This document shows positions 46,284 through 54,610 of a DNA stretch of 64,000 nt, piece after piece. Position 1 is the first letter of the stretch. Each line of letters starts with the position of its first letter. Source of the stretch: Cognatundibacterium squillarum (GTDB lineage Bacteria; Pseudomonadota; Gammaproteobacteria; Burkholderiales; Burkholderiaceae_D); contig NZ_BMYU01000005.1 in assembly GCF_014652435.1 (NCBI RefSeq), forward strand, positions 124,001-188,000. Reading direction: 5' to 3'. A program made the translations under genes and the position numbers. Under the pieces are notes generated by a model. It made no database searches. It worked only from the letters and a program-made list of their open reading frames with translations, and had not been told where the DNA came from.

Positions 46284-49200
46284 ATGAGTCGCCGTTATAA
46301 ATCTTTGTTGCTCGCACTTTTATCGTTATATACAACACAGGTTTTTGCCGTGAGTGATTCAGCATTGCAACAGAAATTGCTGGATCAGGCCCATTTCTGG
46401 GAGCAGCGCGGACGTGACGACAATGCTGCAGATGCATGGCAAAAGCTGCTGAAGATTGATCCAGCGAATGTGGATGCTATGCTTGCACTCGGGTCGCGTG
46501 AGGCACGGCTTGGTAACGCAGAACAGGCGAAGGCATATCTTGGCAGGCTGAGAGAAGTGAAGGCGTCTGCTGCACAGGTACGCCAGTTGGAAGAAGCAAT
46601 ACGCCGTGGCGCAAGCGGAACGAAGAGTCAGCTGGAAGATGCGCGCAAACTGGCGAAACAAGGTGATGCGGATGCTGCGGTAGATAGTTACCGTTCGCTC
46701 GGTGACCCATCGCGGTTACGCGGCGACGCTGCACTTGAATATTTTCAGACACTGGCAGGAACCTTGTCAGGTTATCCTGAGGCGCGCAAAGGACTGGAAA
46801 AGCTGTCTAAAGAAAATCCCGGAAATACCCGATATGCGCTGGCATATGCGCAGGCACTGACGTACCGCGATCAGTCCAGACCCGAAGGTTTGCATCAGTT
46901 GGAGCAACTGACATCGAAGCCGGATGTCGCTCGTGCAGCCAGAGATTCATGGCGTCAGGCACTGAGCTGGATGGGATTGCAAACATCGAATATGCGCTAT
47001 TTTCAGAGCTATCTGGATAAATTTCCTGACGATAAAACGATACAGGAAAAGCTGACCGCATTAAAAAACCATCAGCAGGAAGCTCAGAACGAGAAAAGCC
47101 GGGAATCCCGCCACCGGGAAAAAGCGGTGCGCCCGCCGGTTGAAAATCTGGTGGCTAAGCAGCAGGCAGCTGGTTTCAAAGCATTAGATGACAACGATCT
47201 TGCAACAGCTGAAAAAGAATTTGACGCCCTGATGAAATCGCATCCGAAAGATCCGTCCGGTTACGGTGGCATGGGGCTGGTCAAGATGCGTCAGGAAGAG
47301 TTCATAGAATCGAGGAAATTATTAAGCAAGGCTGTTTCGATGTCATCAGGAAAAGGTGCATCGAACTGGAAGCAGGCTTATGACAGCGCAAACTACTGGG
47401 CGCTGACTGAGGAAGCGCGGAATGCATTTGAAGATGGTGAAAGTCTGAAAGGTATCGGCTTACTGAAAAAAGCAGTAGCACTGAATCCAAAAGAACCATC
47501 CGGTATTTTGCAACTGGCCGATGCGCTGAAGGCGGAGAATGATCTCGCCGGTGCAGAAGAAAACTATAAGCGTGTCTTTACAGACGATAAAACTAATACC
47601 CGCGCAATTGACGGTCTGGTTGGCATTTATTCGCTGCAAAAGCGGGTGCAGGATCTGGATGCCCTGAGCCCGTTTATGATTCCGCGCCAGCTGGCCATTC
47701 TGGCCAACAGTAAAGCGGAAGAATTGCTGGAAAAAGCGAAGAAAGCAGAAGCGGCCGGTGATCTGGCGACAGCGCAGTCAGCGCTGGAAGATGCAATTCT
47801 GGTCAAGCCGGAAGATGCATGGTTGCGAATGGGGCTGGCGAAGCTGTATCAGAAACAGAATATGCCGGGACAGGCGCGTGCATTGCTGGATGCGCTGACG
47901 AATGTGGAAAAACCGGATCCGGAAGCACTGTACGTCAGTGCGATGCTCAGTGAGATGCAATCGTTGTGGTGGGAGGGGATGATAACGCTGGAGCGTATTC
48001 CGGAAAAATCCCGTAATGCGGCCATGACCTCCTTGCAAAAGCGCCTCTGGTTGAAAGTGCAACTGGATCGTCTCGACGCGATGAATAAACGTGGTTACAC
48101 CGATCAGGTTCGGGAATTGCTGGCAAGGGTGGATGCTGCGGCCGCAAATGATCCGGAATTTGTCGGTACGATTGCTTCGCTGTATATCAAACTGGGCGAT
48201 AAAGAACGCGGTTTCAGTATGATCAAACAGCTGGTGCAAAATACCAAGGAACCGAAAGCCGGCCTGATGCTGCAATATGCCAGCGTCCTGATGCAAATGA
48301 ATCAGGAAGCGGAGCTGGAAGCGGTAATGCGCAAAGTCGCAGCGATGCCGAAACTCAGTGAGGATGAAGTTCTGTCGTTCCGGCAATTGCAGCGTGCGCT
48401 CGCAATGCGTTATTCCGAACGTGCGCGCGAAGCAGGCGATTATGCAGCGGCATATACCTATATCCAGCCCATGCTGATTGAATCGCCGGAAGATAATCTG
48501 CTGTTACTGACGCTGGCACGTATTTATTCTTCGGCCGGTGATACTGATCCTGCCCGTGAGCTGTATCAGAAAGTCATGGAAACTGATCCGGAAAATCCGG
48601 AAGTGCTGCAGGGACTGGTGTTTGCAGCGATTCAGGTGAAAGATCTGGATGGCGCACAGCGCTATCTGGATACACTGATGAAATTGCAGCCGGAGAATCC
48701 GCGTTTTGTTGCGCTGGCCGGCAATGTCGCCAGAGCCAAAGGACAAAACAGCAAGGCACTGGGCTATTTCAAAAAAGCGCTGGCAATGGAGCAGGCACAG
48801 CGCCCGCTGGCGGGAAAATCTGATCAGATTCGTCTGGTGGATGCTGCAGCACCAGCTGTCACAAACTTCAAAGTCAATCCGTTTGCCGAAAAGCAGGCAG
48901 AAGCAAAAGCTGCGGTAATTAAACCCGTGGTTCCGGGACCTGTGCTGCGCGAAGTTCCACAGCTGGGGCCGCAGCATCAGATTCCGCAGACACCGAAACC
49001 CGTGCAGCCAAACAGTGCTGTCGTGCCTGCATCTGCGGTCGCGTCGGCTGCACAACCTGTTCTGAAACCCGTGCAGACGGCCTCAGCGACCACAGCAGCA
49101 GTTTCTCCTGCTCCGGTGCTGACACAAGTACCGACACCAACACTGAACCGTTCTGTTGAAGCGCCGGGCGCATTGGCGCAGTCTGACTCTCCGGCGCAGG

Positions 49201-50582
49201 TCACAGTACCGTCCGCGCCACGTGCGCAAACAGCACAAGCGGCATCGACAGCGGTGCAGGCACAGAACACAACCCGTCGTGTGACGACGGCGTCTGCCAA
49301 ATCCCGTCAGCAGCCGGATGTGTCGCCGGAAGAACTGGCGCTGCAAAAAGAAATCGACTCGCTGAGCGAATTAAACCGCTCTGAAATAACGGCAGGGGTG
49401 TCGCTGCGTGCCCGCAGCGGGCAATCCGGTTTGTCGCAAATGAAAACAACTGAAGTACCGATTGAGGGGCATCTGACCACGCTGGGCATGGGCAACTTCG
49501 GGCTGAAGATTATTCCGGTTGTGCTGGACTCCGGCACACTGGATCTGAACGATACCAATGTTGCCGGTCAGTACGGGAAGAATCTGATTCTGAACGAAAG
49601 AGCAAAGTTTGCCGGTACGCCGTTCACGACCGTAGCGAAAGCGCAGGGATTAAACTCGGTTGCTGCGATTCAGCAGGAAGCACGTGGAACGGCGCTGCAG
49701 ATCAGTTATGAACTGAACGGATTTAAGCTGGATCTCGGCAGCAGCCCGTCCGGATTCCCGGTACGCAATGTGGTTGGCGGTATTAAATGGTCCGGTCAGT
49801 TTGACGGTGTCGGTGTCAGCGCCGAACTGTCGCGCCGCTCTGTGACCGACAGTATTTTGTCGTTCGCCGGTGCATCAGACAGCGTTTATCAACTGCAATG
49901 GGGTGGCGTGACGAAAAACGGCGGCCGTTTTGATGTTTCTTATGACACGGATGAAGGTGGCGTCTACGGTGGAGCCGGTGCGTATGCGCTGACCGGTAAA
50001 AATGTGGTGCGTAACAGCAGCGTGGATGCCGGTGGCGGTGTGTACTGGAAGGCGCTGAAAACCAAGGACAGTATGCTGACAGCCGGTGTCGGTATGACAG
50101 CAATGTTTTATCGTCAGAATCTGCGTTATTTCACCTATGGTCACGGCGGTTATTTCAGTCCGCAATCATATCTGGCGCTGAATGTGCCGGTGGAGTGGAG
50201 TGGTCGCAGCGGTAAATTGTCGTATCTGTTCGGTGGTGCGGTTGGTGTGCAGCACTTTAAAGAAGATGCATCGCTGATTTATCCGTTCTCTCCGGCCGAT
50301 CAGGCGGAGCTGGTGCAGTTTGCTGCAGCGAATCCGACGCTGAATATTGCAACGTCTTACAAAGGGCAGACCCATACCGGTTTGCAGTATAAGCTGATGG
50401 GTTCGCTGGAATATCTGTTTAATCCTTACTTTGCGCTGGGTGGGCGATTCTCTGTCGATAATTCCGGTGATTTCACTGATGCTGCCGGCATGATTTATCT
50501 GCGCTATACCTTTGAACCGCGCCGCAGTGCACCGGCTTTCCCGCCAGTTGTGCCACGCAATTACACACAACAGGGGAACTGA
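46284..50582 (+). CDS. bcsC: Cellulose synthase outer-membrane subunit BcsC
   Basis: Outer-membrane export porin for the glucan. 1432 residues from ATG 46284 behind GGGGGGA; the frame is open to 46101 but the added part is not protein-like. Signal peptide 1-22 (ending QVFA), then TPR repeats over about 25-850, a Pro/Ala/Gln/Val/Thr-rich linker near 855-1020, and the BCSC_C beta-barrel to the end, finishing in IYLRYTFEPRR. The disordered linker is long for the family. No bcsZ endoglucanase lies between bcsB and bcsC. Confidence 0.95.
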   Translation: MSRRYKSLLLALLSLYTTQVFAVSDSALQQKLLDQAHFWEQRGRDDNAADAWQKLLKIDPANVDAMLALGSREARLGNAEQAKAYLGRLREVKASAAQVRQLEEAIRRGASGTKSQLEDARKLAKQGDADAAVDSYRSLGDPSRLRGDAALEYFQTLAGTLSGYPEARKGLEKLSKENPGNTRYALAYAQALTYRDQSRPEGLHQLEQLTSKPDVARAARDSWRQALSWMGLQTSNMRYFQSYLDKFPDDKTIQEKLTALKNHQQEAQNEKSRESRHREKAVRPPVENLVAKQQAAGFKALDDNDLATAEKEFDALMKSHPKDPSGYGGMGLVKMRQEEFIESRKLLSKAVSMSSGKGASNWKQAYDSANYWALTEEARNAFEDGESLKGIGLLKKAVALNPKEPSGILQLADALKAENDLAGAEENYKRVFTDDKTNTRAIDGLVGIYSLQKRVQDLDALSPFMIPRQLAILANSKAEELLEKAKKAEAAGDLATAQSALEDAILVKPEDAWLRMGLAKLYQKQNMPGQARALLDALTNVEKPDPEALYVSAMLSEMQSLWWEGMITLERIPEKSRNAAMTSLQKRLWLKVQLDRLDAMNKRGYTDQVRELLARVDAAAANDPEFVGTIASLYIKLGDKERGFSMIKQLVQNTKEPKAGLMLQYASVLMQMNQEAELEAVMRKVAAMPKLSEDEVLSFRQLQRALAMRYSERAREAGDYAAAYTYIQPMLIESPEDNLLLLTLARIYSSAGDTDPARELYQKVMETDPENPEVLQGLVFAAIQVKDLDGAQRYLDTLMKLQPENPRFVALAGNVARAKGQNSKALGYFKKALAMEQAQRPLAGKSDQIRLVDAAAPAVTNFKVNPFAEKQAEAKAAVIKPVVPGPVLREVPQLGPQHQIPQTPKPVQPNSAVVPASAVASAAQPVLKPVQTASATTAAVSPAPVLTQVPTPTLNRSVEAPGALAQSDSPAQVTVPSAPRAQTAQAASTAVQAQNTTRRVTTASAKSRQQPDVSPEELALQKEIDSLSELNRSEITAGVSLRARSGQSGLSQMKTTEVPIEGHLTTLGMGNFGLKIIPVVLDSGTLDLNDTNVAGQYGKNLILNERAKFAGTPFTTVAKAQGLNSVAAIQQEARGTALQISYELNGFKLDLGSSPSGFPVRNVVGGIKWSGQFDGVGVSAELSRRSVTDSILSFAGASDSVYQLQWGGVTKNGGRFDVSYDTDEGGVYGGAGAYALTGKNVVRNSSVDAGGGVYWKALKTKDSMLTAGVGMTAMFYRQNLRYFTYGHGGYFSPQSYLALNVPVEWSGRSGKLSYLFGGAVGVQHFKEDASLIYPFSPADQAELVQFAAANPTLNIATSYKGQTHTGLQYKLMGSLEYLFNPYFALGGRFSVDNSGDFTDAAGMIYLRYTFEPRRSAPAFPPVVPRNYTQQGN

Positions 50583-50583
50583 G

Positions 50584-50991
50584 ATGAAGACATTATTTGC
50601 AGCGGTTTGCCTGAGCCTTTCCGGTGTGGTGCTGGCAGGTGATTTACAGTCCGAAGGAAAAACCGCTTTGTCAGAAGGGGACGCCGCATCGGCCATCATC
50701 AAATTCACCGAGGCTGCCAAAGTCAATCCGTTTGATCCGGCTGCGCTGAATAATCTGGCGGTGGCACTGGCGGCGCAGGGTAATTATGAGAAAGCACTGG
50801 AAACGCTGGAACGTGCTTACCGCCTCGCGCCGACGCGTGGCGATATTCAGGCAAATCTGCAATCCATGCGCACCTGGGTGGCAAGGAATGCACCGCAGAT
50901 TCAGTTGAAGGAAAGCAAGGCAAAACCTGTGGTCAATACGTATCCGGATGCGGATATTCCACCGGAACCGCCACCTCTCTGGAAAAAATAA
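50584..50991 (+). CDS. Small exported TPR protein after bcsC
   Basis: 135 residues from ATG 50584, one base after the bcsC stop, with GGGAACTGAG upstream. Signal peptide MKTLFAAVCLSLSGVVLAG, no lipobox Cys. Two to three TPR-like helices (AALNNLAVALAAQGNYEKALETL type) span about 25-95; the tail is Pro-rich (DIPPEPPPLWKK). Tight coupling suggests a periplasmic accessory to the TPR part of BcsC. I do not recognise a named family. Confidence 0.82.
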   Translation: MKTLFAAVCLSLSGVVLAGDLQSEGKTALSEGDAASAIIKFTEAAKVNPFDPAALNNLAVALAAQGNYEKALETLERAYRLAPTRGDIQANLQSMRTWVARNAPQIQLKESKAKPVVNTYPDADIPPEPPPLWKK

Positions 50992-51200
50992 CGCAGAAAG
51001 CCTGACGCAGCCCCTTGCATCTTGCTGAAATTTGATGCACTATCGTTTGAATCGACTGCCGCAGAAATGCAGGCACCAACTTTATTGAATGAAAAATGAC
51101 TTTTTCCCGCTTCTTTTTCTTTTTTTACTTTAGCTATTCCCAGCCAGTGGCGGTCGGAATACGGTAAGTGCTTGCAGAAAAGAAAGCGAACCAGATTCAG

Positions 51201-51230
51201 AAAAACCGCCAGCGATGGCGGTTTTTTTTT
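51201..51230 (+). terminator. Terminator at the end of the bcs cluster
   Basis: AAAAACCGCC-AGCGAT-GGCGGTTTTTTTTT, 210 bases past the small TPR gene and 59 before aroG. Confidence 0.82.
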
Positions 51231-51288
51231 AGCCTTCAAATTGTTTCAGTATCTTTTTTAATTATCAGATTCCATTCAGGAGAACACT

Positions 51289-52350
51289 ATGCAACGCACC
51301 GATGACTTGCGCATCCGGGAAATGAAAGAGCTGGTTCCGCCATCCCATCTGATTCGTGAATTTGCCTGCTCGAATACCGCGTCGGAAACTGTCGCCTCGG
51401 CACGTCAGGCGCTGCACCGCATTCTGCACGGTCAGGATGACCGTCTGATGGTGGTGATCGGCCCTTGCTCTATCCATGACACCAAAGCAGCGATGGAGTA
51501 TGCGCATCGTCTGGCGGCGGAGCGTCAGCGCTTCATCGGCGAGCTGGAAATCGTGATGCGTGTGTACTTTGAAAAACCGCGTACCACAGTGGGCTGGAAA
51601 GGTCTGATCAATGATCCTTACATGGATAACAGCTTCCGCATCAACGATGGTTTGCGTATCGCACGTGAATTGCTGGTGAATATCAATGAACTCGGATTGC
51701 CGGCCGGTACCGAATATCTGGACGTGATCAGCCCGCAATACATCGCGGATCTGGTTAGCTGGGGTGCAATCGGTGCGCGTACTACCGAATCGCAGGTACA
51801 CCGCGAGCTGGCTTCCGGTTTGTCCTGCCCAGTCGGGTTCAAAAACGGTACCGACGGCAACGTCAAGATTGCGGTCGATGCGATCAAAGCTTCGTCGCAG
51901 CCGCATCATTTCTTATCGGTGACAAAAGGCGGCCATTCCGCGATTGTGTCCACCAATGGCAATGAAGACTGCCACATCATTCTGCGCGGTGGTAAAACGC
52001 CGAATTACGATGCCGCCAGCGTGGAAGCAGCATGTCAGGACATCGCCAAATCCGGTCTTGCAGCGCGTCTGATGATCGATGCCTCACACGCCAACAGTTC
52101 CAAAGTACCGGCGAATCAGGTACCGGTGTGCGCTGACATTGGCAATCAGATCGCCGGCGGCGATACCCGTATCGTGGGCGTGATGGTGGAATCGCATCTG
52201 GTGGCAGGTCGTCAGGATCTGGTGCCGGGTAAAGAGCTGGTTTACGGCCAGTCTGTTACCGATGGTTGTATCGACTGGGAATCCAGCGTGCAAGTACTGG
52301 AAGGTCTGGCCGCGGCAGTACGTCAGCGCCGTCTGGCGCAACCGGAATAA
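51289..52350 (+). CDS. aroG: 3-deoxy-7-phosphoheptulonate synthase (class I DAHP synthase)
   Basis: First step of the shikimate pathway, from PEP and erythrose 4-phosphate. 353 residues. MVVIGPCSIHD and FEKPRTTVGWKGLINDP carry the metal-Cys and phosphate-binding Lys/Arg; GARTTESQVHRELASG and DASHANSSK follow, all typical of the AroF/G/H type. N-terminal residues fit a feedback-regulated form, but whether by Phe or Tyr cannot be decided. Sits alone behind a terminator. Confidence 0.96.
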   Translation: MQRTDDLRIREMKELVPPSHLIREFACSNTASETVASARQALHRILHGQDDRLMVVIGPCSIHDTKAAMEYAHRLAAERQRFIGELEIVMRVYFEKPRTTVGWKGLINDPYMDNSFRINDGLRIARELLVNINELGLPAGTEYLDVISPQYIADLVSWGAIGARTTESQVHRELASGLSCPVGFKNGTDGNVKIAVDAIKASSQPHHFLSVTKGGHSAIVSTNGNEDCHIILRGGKTPNYDAASVEAACQDIAKSGLAARLMIDASHANSSKVPANQVPVCADIGNQIAGGDTRIVGVMVESHLVAGRQDLVPGKELVYGQSVTDGCIDWESSVQVLEGLAAAVRQRRLAQPE

Positions 52351-52368
52351 GGATGTCATGTATCCTTG

Positions 52369-52480
52369 GCTGTGCAAATATCGTCATCTGATGATTTGCA
52401 AGGCCCGGACTTTCTGCCGACGACCGCCGGATCGCTGTGCTGAAAACCGCATTTGAGGCAAAAAATGCCGTTTTTCAGCT
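52369..52480 (-). repeat. Dispersed intergenic repeat, copy D (inverted)
   Basis: Closest to the family consensus: reverse strand reads GCCTCAAATGCGGTTTTCAGC, then GCACAGCGATCCGGCGGTCG, the core CGGCAGAAAGTCCGG, and ATGACGATATTTGCACAGC. It lies between convergent aroG and yajQ. Confidence 0.82.
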
Positions 52481-52531
52481 TCCGACGGGCAGACGGACAG
52501 GTCTGTCGCCGGTCAGCGTAAAAAGCCCATG

Positions 52532-52573
52532 AAAAAGCGCTGTTTCCTTTTCGGGAAAACAGCGCTTTTTTTG
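52532..52573. terminator. Bidirectional terminator between aroG and yajQ
   Basis: AAAAAGCGCTGTTT and AAAACAGCGCTTTTTTT arms around a short CCTTTTCGGG loop. Confidence 0.85.
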
Positions 52574-52612
52574 CCTGTGCATCAGGTTACAGGCGGCAGG
52601 TTCTGCACAGAA

Positions 52613-53104
52613 TCAGTCGCGGAAGTTATTAAATTCCAGCGGCAGATCTTTCATATCTTTACGCAGCAAGGCCATTGCAGCCTGCAGATCATCACGTTTC
52701 GCACCCTGAATACGTACCGCGTCGCCCTGAATGCTGGCCTGTACTTTCATCTTGCTGTCTTTGATGATTTTGACGATTTTCTTGGCGTTTTCCTGCTCAA
52801 TGCCTTTTTTTACGGTGATGGTTTGTTTGACTTTGTCACCGCTGATTTTTTCGATTTTGCCTTTGTCCAGAAAGCGCACGTCCACATTGCGTTTGCCCAT
52901 GGTTTGCGTCATTTCGATCATGATCTGATCCAGATGGAAGTCAGAGTCAGCATAGATAATGATTTCGCGTTCTTTATCTTTCAGTTCCAGTTTGGCGCTG
53001 GTGCCTTTCAGATCGAAGCGGTTAGTGATGACTTTGTTCGCCTGATTGACCGCGTTTTTGACTTCTTCCATGTTCGCTTCGGAAACGGTATCAAAAGATG
53101 GCAT
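52613..53104 (-). CDS. yajQ: YajQ family cyclic-di-GMP/nucleotide-binding protein
   Basis: 163-residue cytoplasmic protein, start [20 protein letters not shown], with the two-ferredoxin-fold pattern and end [13 protein letters not shown] of the YajQ family. A Xanthomonas member binds cyclic-di-GMP and acts on transcription; other members bind tRNA or other nucleotides. Divergent from murB with a 93-base shared promoter region. Confidence 0.95.
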   Translation of the reverse strand: MPSFDTVSEANMEEVKNAVNQANKVITNRFDLKGTSAKLELKDKEREIIIYADSDFHLDQIMIEMTQTMGKRNVDVRFLDKGKIEKISGDKVKQTITVKKGIEQENAKKIVKIIKDSKMKVQASIQGDAVRIQGAKRDDLQAAMALLRKDMKDLPLEFNNFRD

Positions 53105-53197
53105 AGTTTTTCCTTTTCATGTTCATTGATTTGATATCCGCCATTTTATCAAAAGCATGCAACCCTCACGGGGCGATGCCGCTATAATGCCCGCCTT

Positions 53198-54223
53198 ATG
53201 AAGCCGAATTTACCTGTTTTACGTCATATTTCTTTAAGTGCCGACAATACTTTCGGGATTGCTGCGGTCGCCGATGCCTTCATGGAAATCAGCGACGCTG
53301 CACAACTGGCAGCGCTGGCAGATGATCCGCAATGGTCAGCCATGCCGCGCCTGATCCTGGGCGGCGGCAGTAATCTGGTCTTGTCCGATCAGATTCCGCG
53401 TCTGGTACTGAAAATGACAGGTAAGGGCATTGCGATCAGTGCTGAAGATGCAGACTATGTGTATGTGACCGCGCAGGCCGGCGAACGCTGGCATGATCTG
53501 GTGCGCTGGACGCTGGCGCAGGGACTGGGAGGGCTGGAAAACCTGTCGCTGATTCCGGGTACTGCCGGTGCAGCGCCGGTACAGAACATTGGCGCTTACG
53601 GCCTCGAATTAAAAGATGTGTTCAGTCATCTGGAGGCATGGGATTTTGCGTCACGTGCGCTGCGGCGCTTTACGCTGGAAGAATGCTGCTTTGCTTACCG
53701 CGACAGTATTTTCAAACAGGCTTGGAAAGACCGTGCCGCCATTCTGAGTATTACCTTACGTTTGCCACGCCGCTGGACACCGAAACTGGCTTACGCTGAT
53801 TTGCAGAAATACTTTGCCGGTCGTGATCTGGCAACTCTCAGCGCTACGGAAATCAGCGATGGTGTCGTGCAGATTCGTCAGCAAAAACTGCCTGATCCCG
53901 CTGTGATTGGTAACGCAGGCAGTTTCTTCAAAAATCCGGTCGTCAGTGCAGCGCAGCATGCTGAACTGCAACAGGCATTTCCGGCGCTGGTCAGCTATCC
54001 GGCAGGGGAACAGTTCAAACTCGCCGCCGGCTGGCTGATTGATCAGTGTGGCTGGAAAGGGCAGGCGCTCGGCGCTGCCGGTGTTTATCACAAACAAGCG
54101 CTGGTGCTGGTGAATCTGGGTGGCGCGACCGGTGCTAACATTCGTGCACTGGCACAAACGATACAGCAGGATGTGCAGCAACGCTTTGGCGTGCTGCTGG
54201 AACCTGAGCCGGTATTTGTCTGA
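53198..54223 (+). CDS. murB: UDP-N-acetylenolpyruvoylglucosamine reductase
   Basis: FAD/NADPH enzyme completing UDP-MurNAc in peptidoglycan synthesis. 341 residues. FAD motifs ILGGGSNLVLSD and IPGTAGAAPVQNIGAYG, the proton donor Ser in YRDSIFK, GSFFKNPVV and the terminal Glu in LLEPEPVFV are present. Type I MurB. Monocistronic by appearance. Confidence 0.97.
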   Translation: MKPNLPVLRHISLSADNTFGIAAVADAFMEISDAAQLAALADDPQWSAMPRLILGGGSNLVLSDQIPRLVLKMTGKGIAISAEDADYVYVTAQAGERWHDLVRWTLAQGLGGLENLSLIPGTAGAAPVQNIGAYGLELKDVFSHLEAWDFASRALRRFTLEECCFAYRDSIFKQAWKDRAAILSITLRLPRRWTPKLAYADLQKYFAGRDLATLSATEISDGVVQIRQQKLPDPAVIGNAGSFFKNPVVSAAQHAELQQAFPALVSYPAGEQFKLAAGWLIDQCGWKGQALGAAGVYHKQALVLVNLGGATGANIRALAQTIQQDVQQRFGVLLEPEPVFV

Positions 54224-54610
54224 TTGTCAAAGCTTGTGAAACTGCTTCTCAATTTGTAAGTTAAGACCTATCCTTGAAGCCTGTCGATGCTATCGTCGTT
54301 AAACGTTGACGGCGCTCATCGCTTTTGCTGAAAATTTTGCAAAATTTTTTTTTATGTGTATCCATAAGACATGGATGCGCTGTGCCGTTTCCGCCTTCAG
54401 AAATTCCTGAACTGACAAGCTGATTTGTGCAGTCGCAGAGACAAAACACAATGCATCAGATTAATATATTGAATGCATATTGCAAGCTTCGTGCGCTACA
54501 TTGATACGAAGTAATACGTACTGTGCGTGCCAAAGTGAAATGTGGTGCATGGCAACAGATATTCAGAATGAACAGCGGTAACGTGATGTCGATGTCGGAT
54601 TGGTTTAGGA
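54224..54610. other. AT-rich intergenic region before the HD-GYP gene
   Basis: 387 bases with no gene. It holds an 18-bp palindrome followed by T7 (AAAATTTTGCAAAATTTT, 54331-54348; probable murB terminator) and CTTCGT-N13-ACGAAG at 54487-54511, a possible operator for the cyclic-di-GMP pair. No clear promoter hexamers. Confidence 0.5.

Noticed and set aside
38540-50991. bcs locus as a recent genomic island
   Set aside because: GC is somewhat lower around 38.5-41 kb, but there are no mobility genes, repeats or tRNA at the borders, and bcsA-bcsC composition approaches that of neighbours; I cannot support recent transfer.
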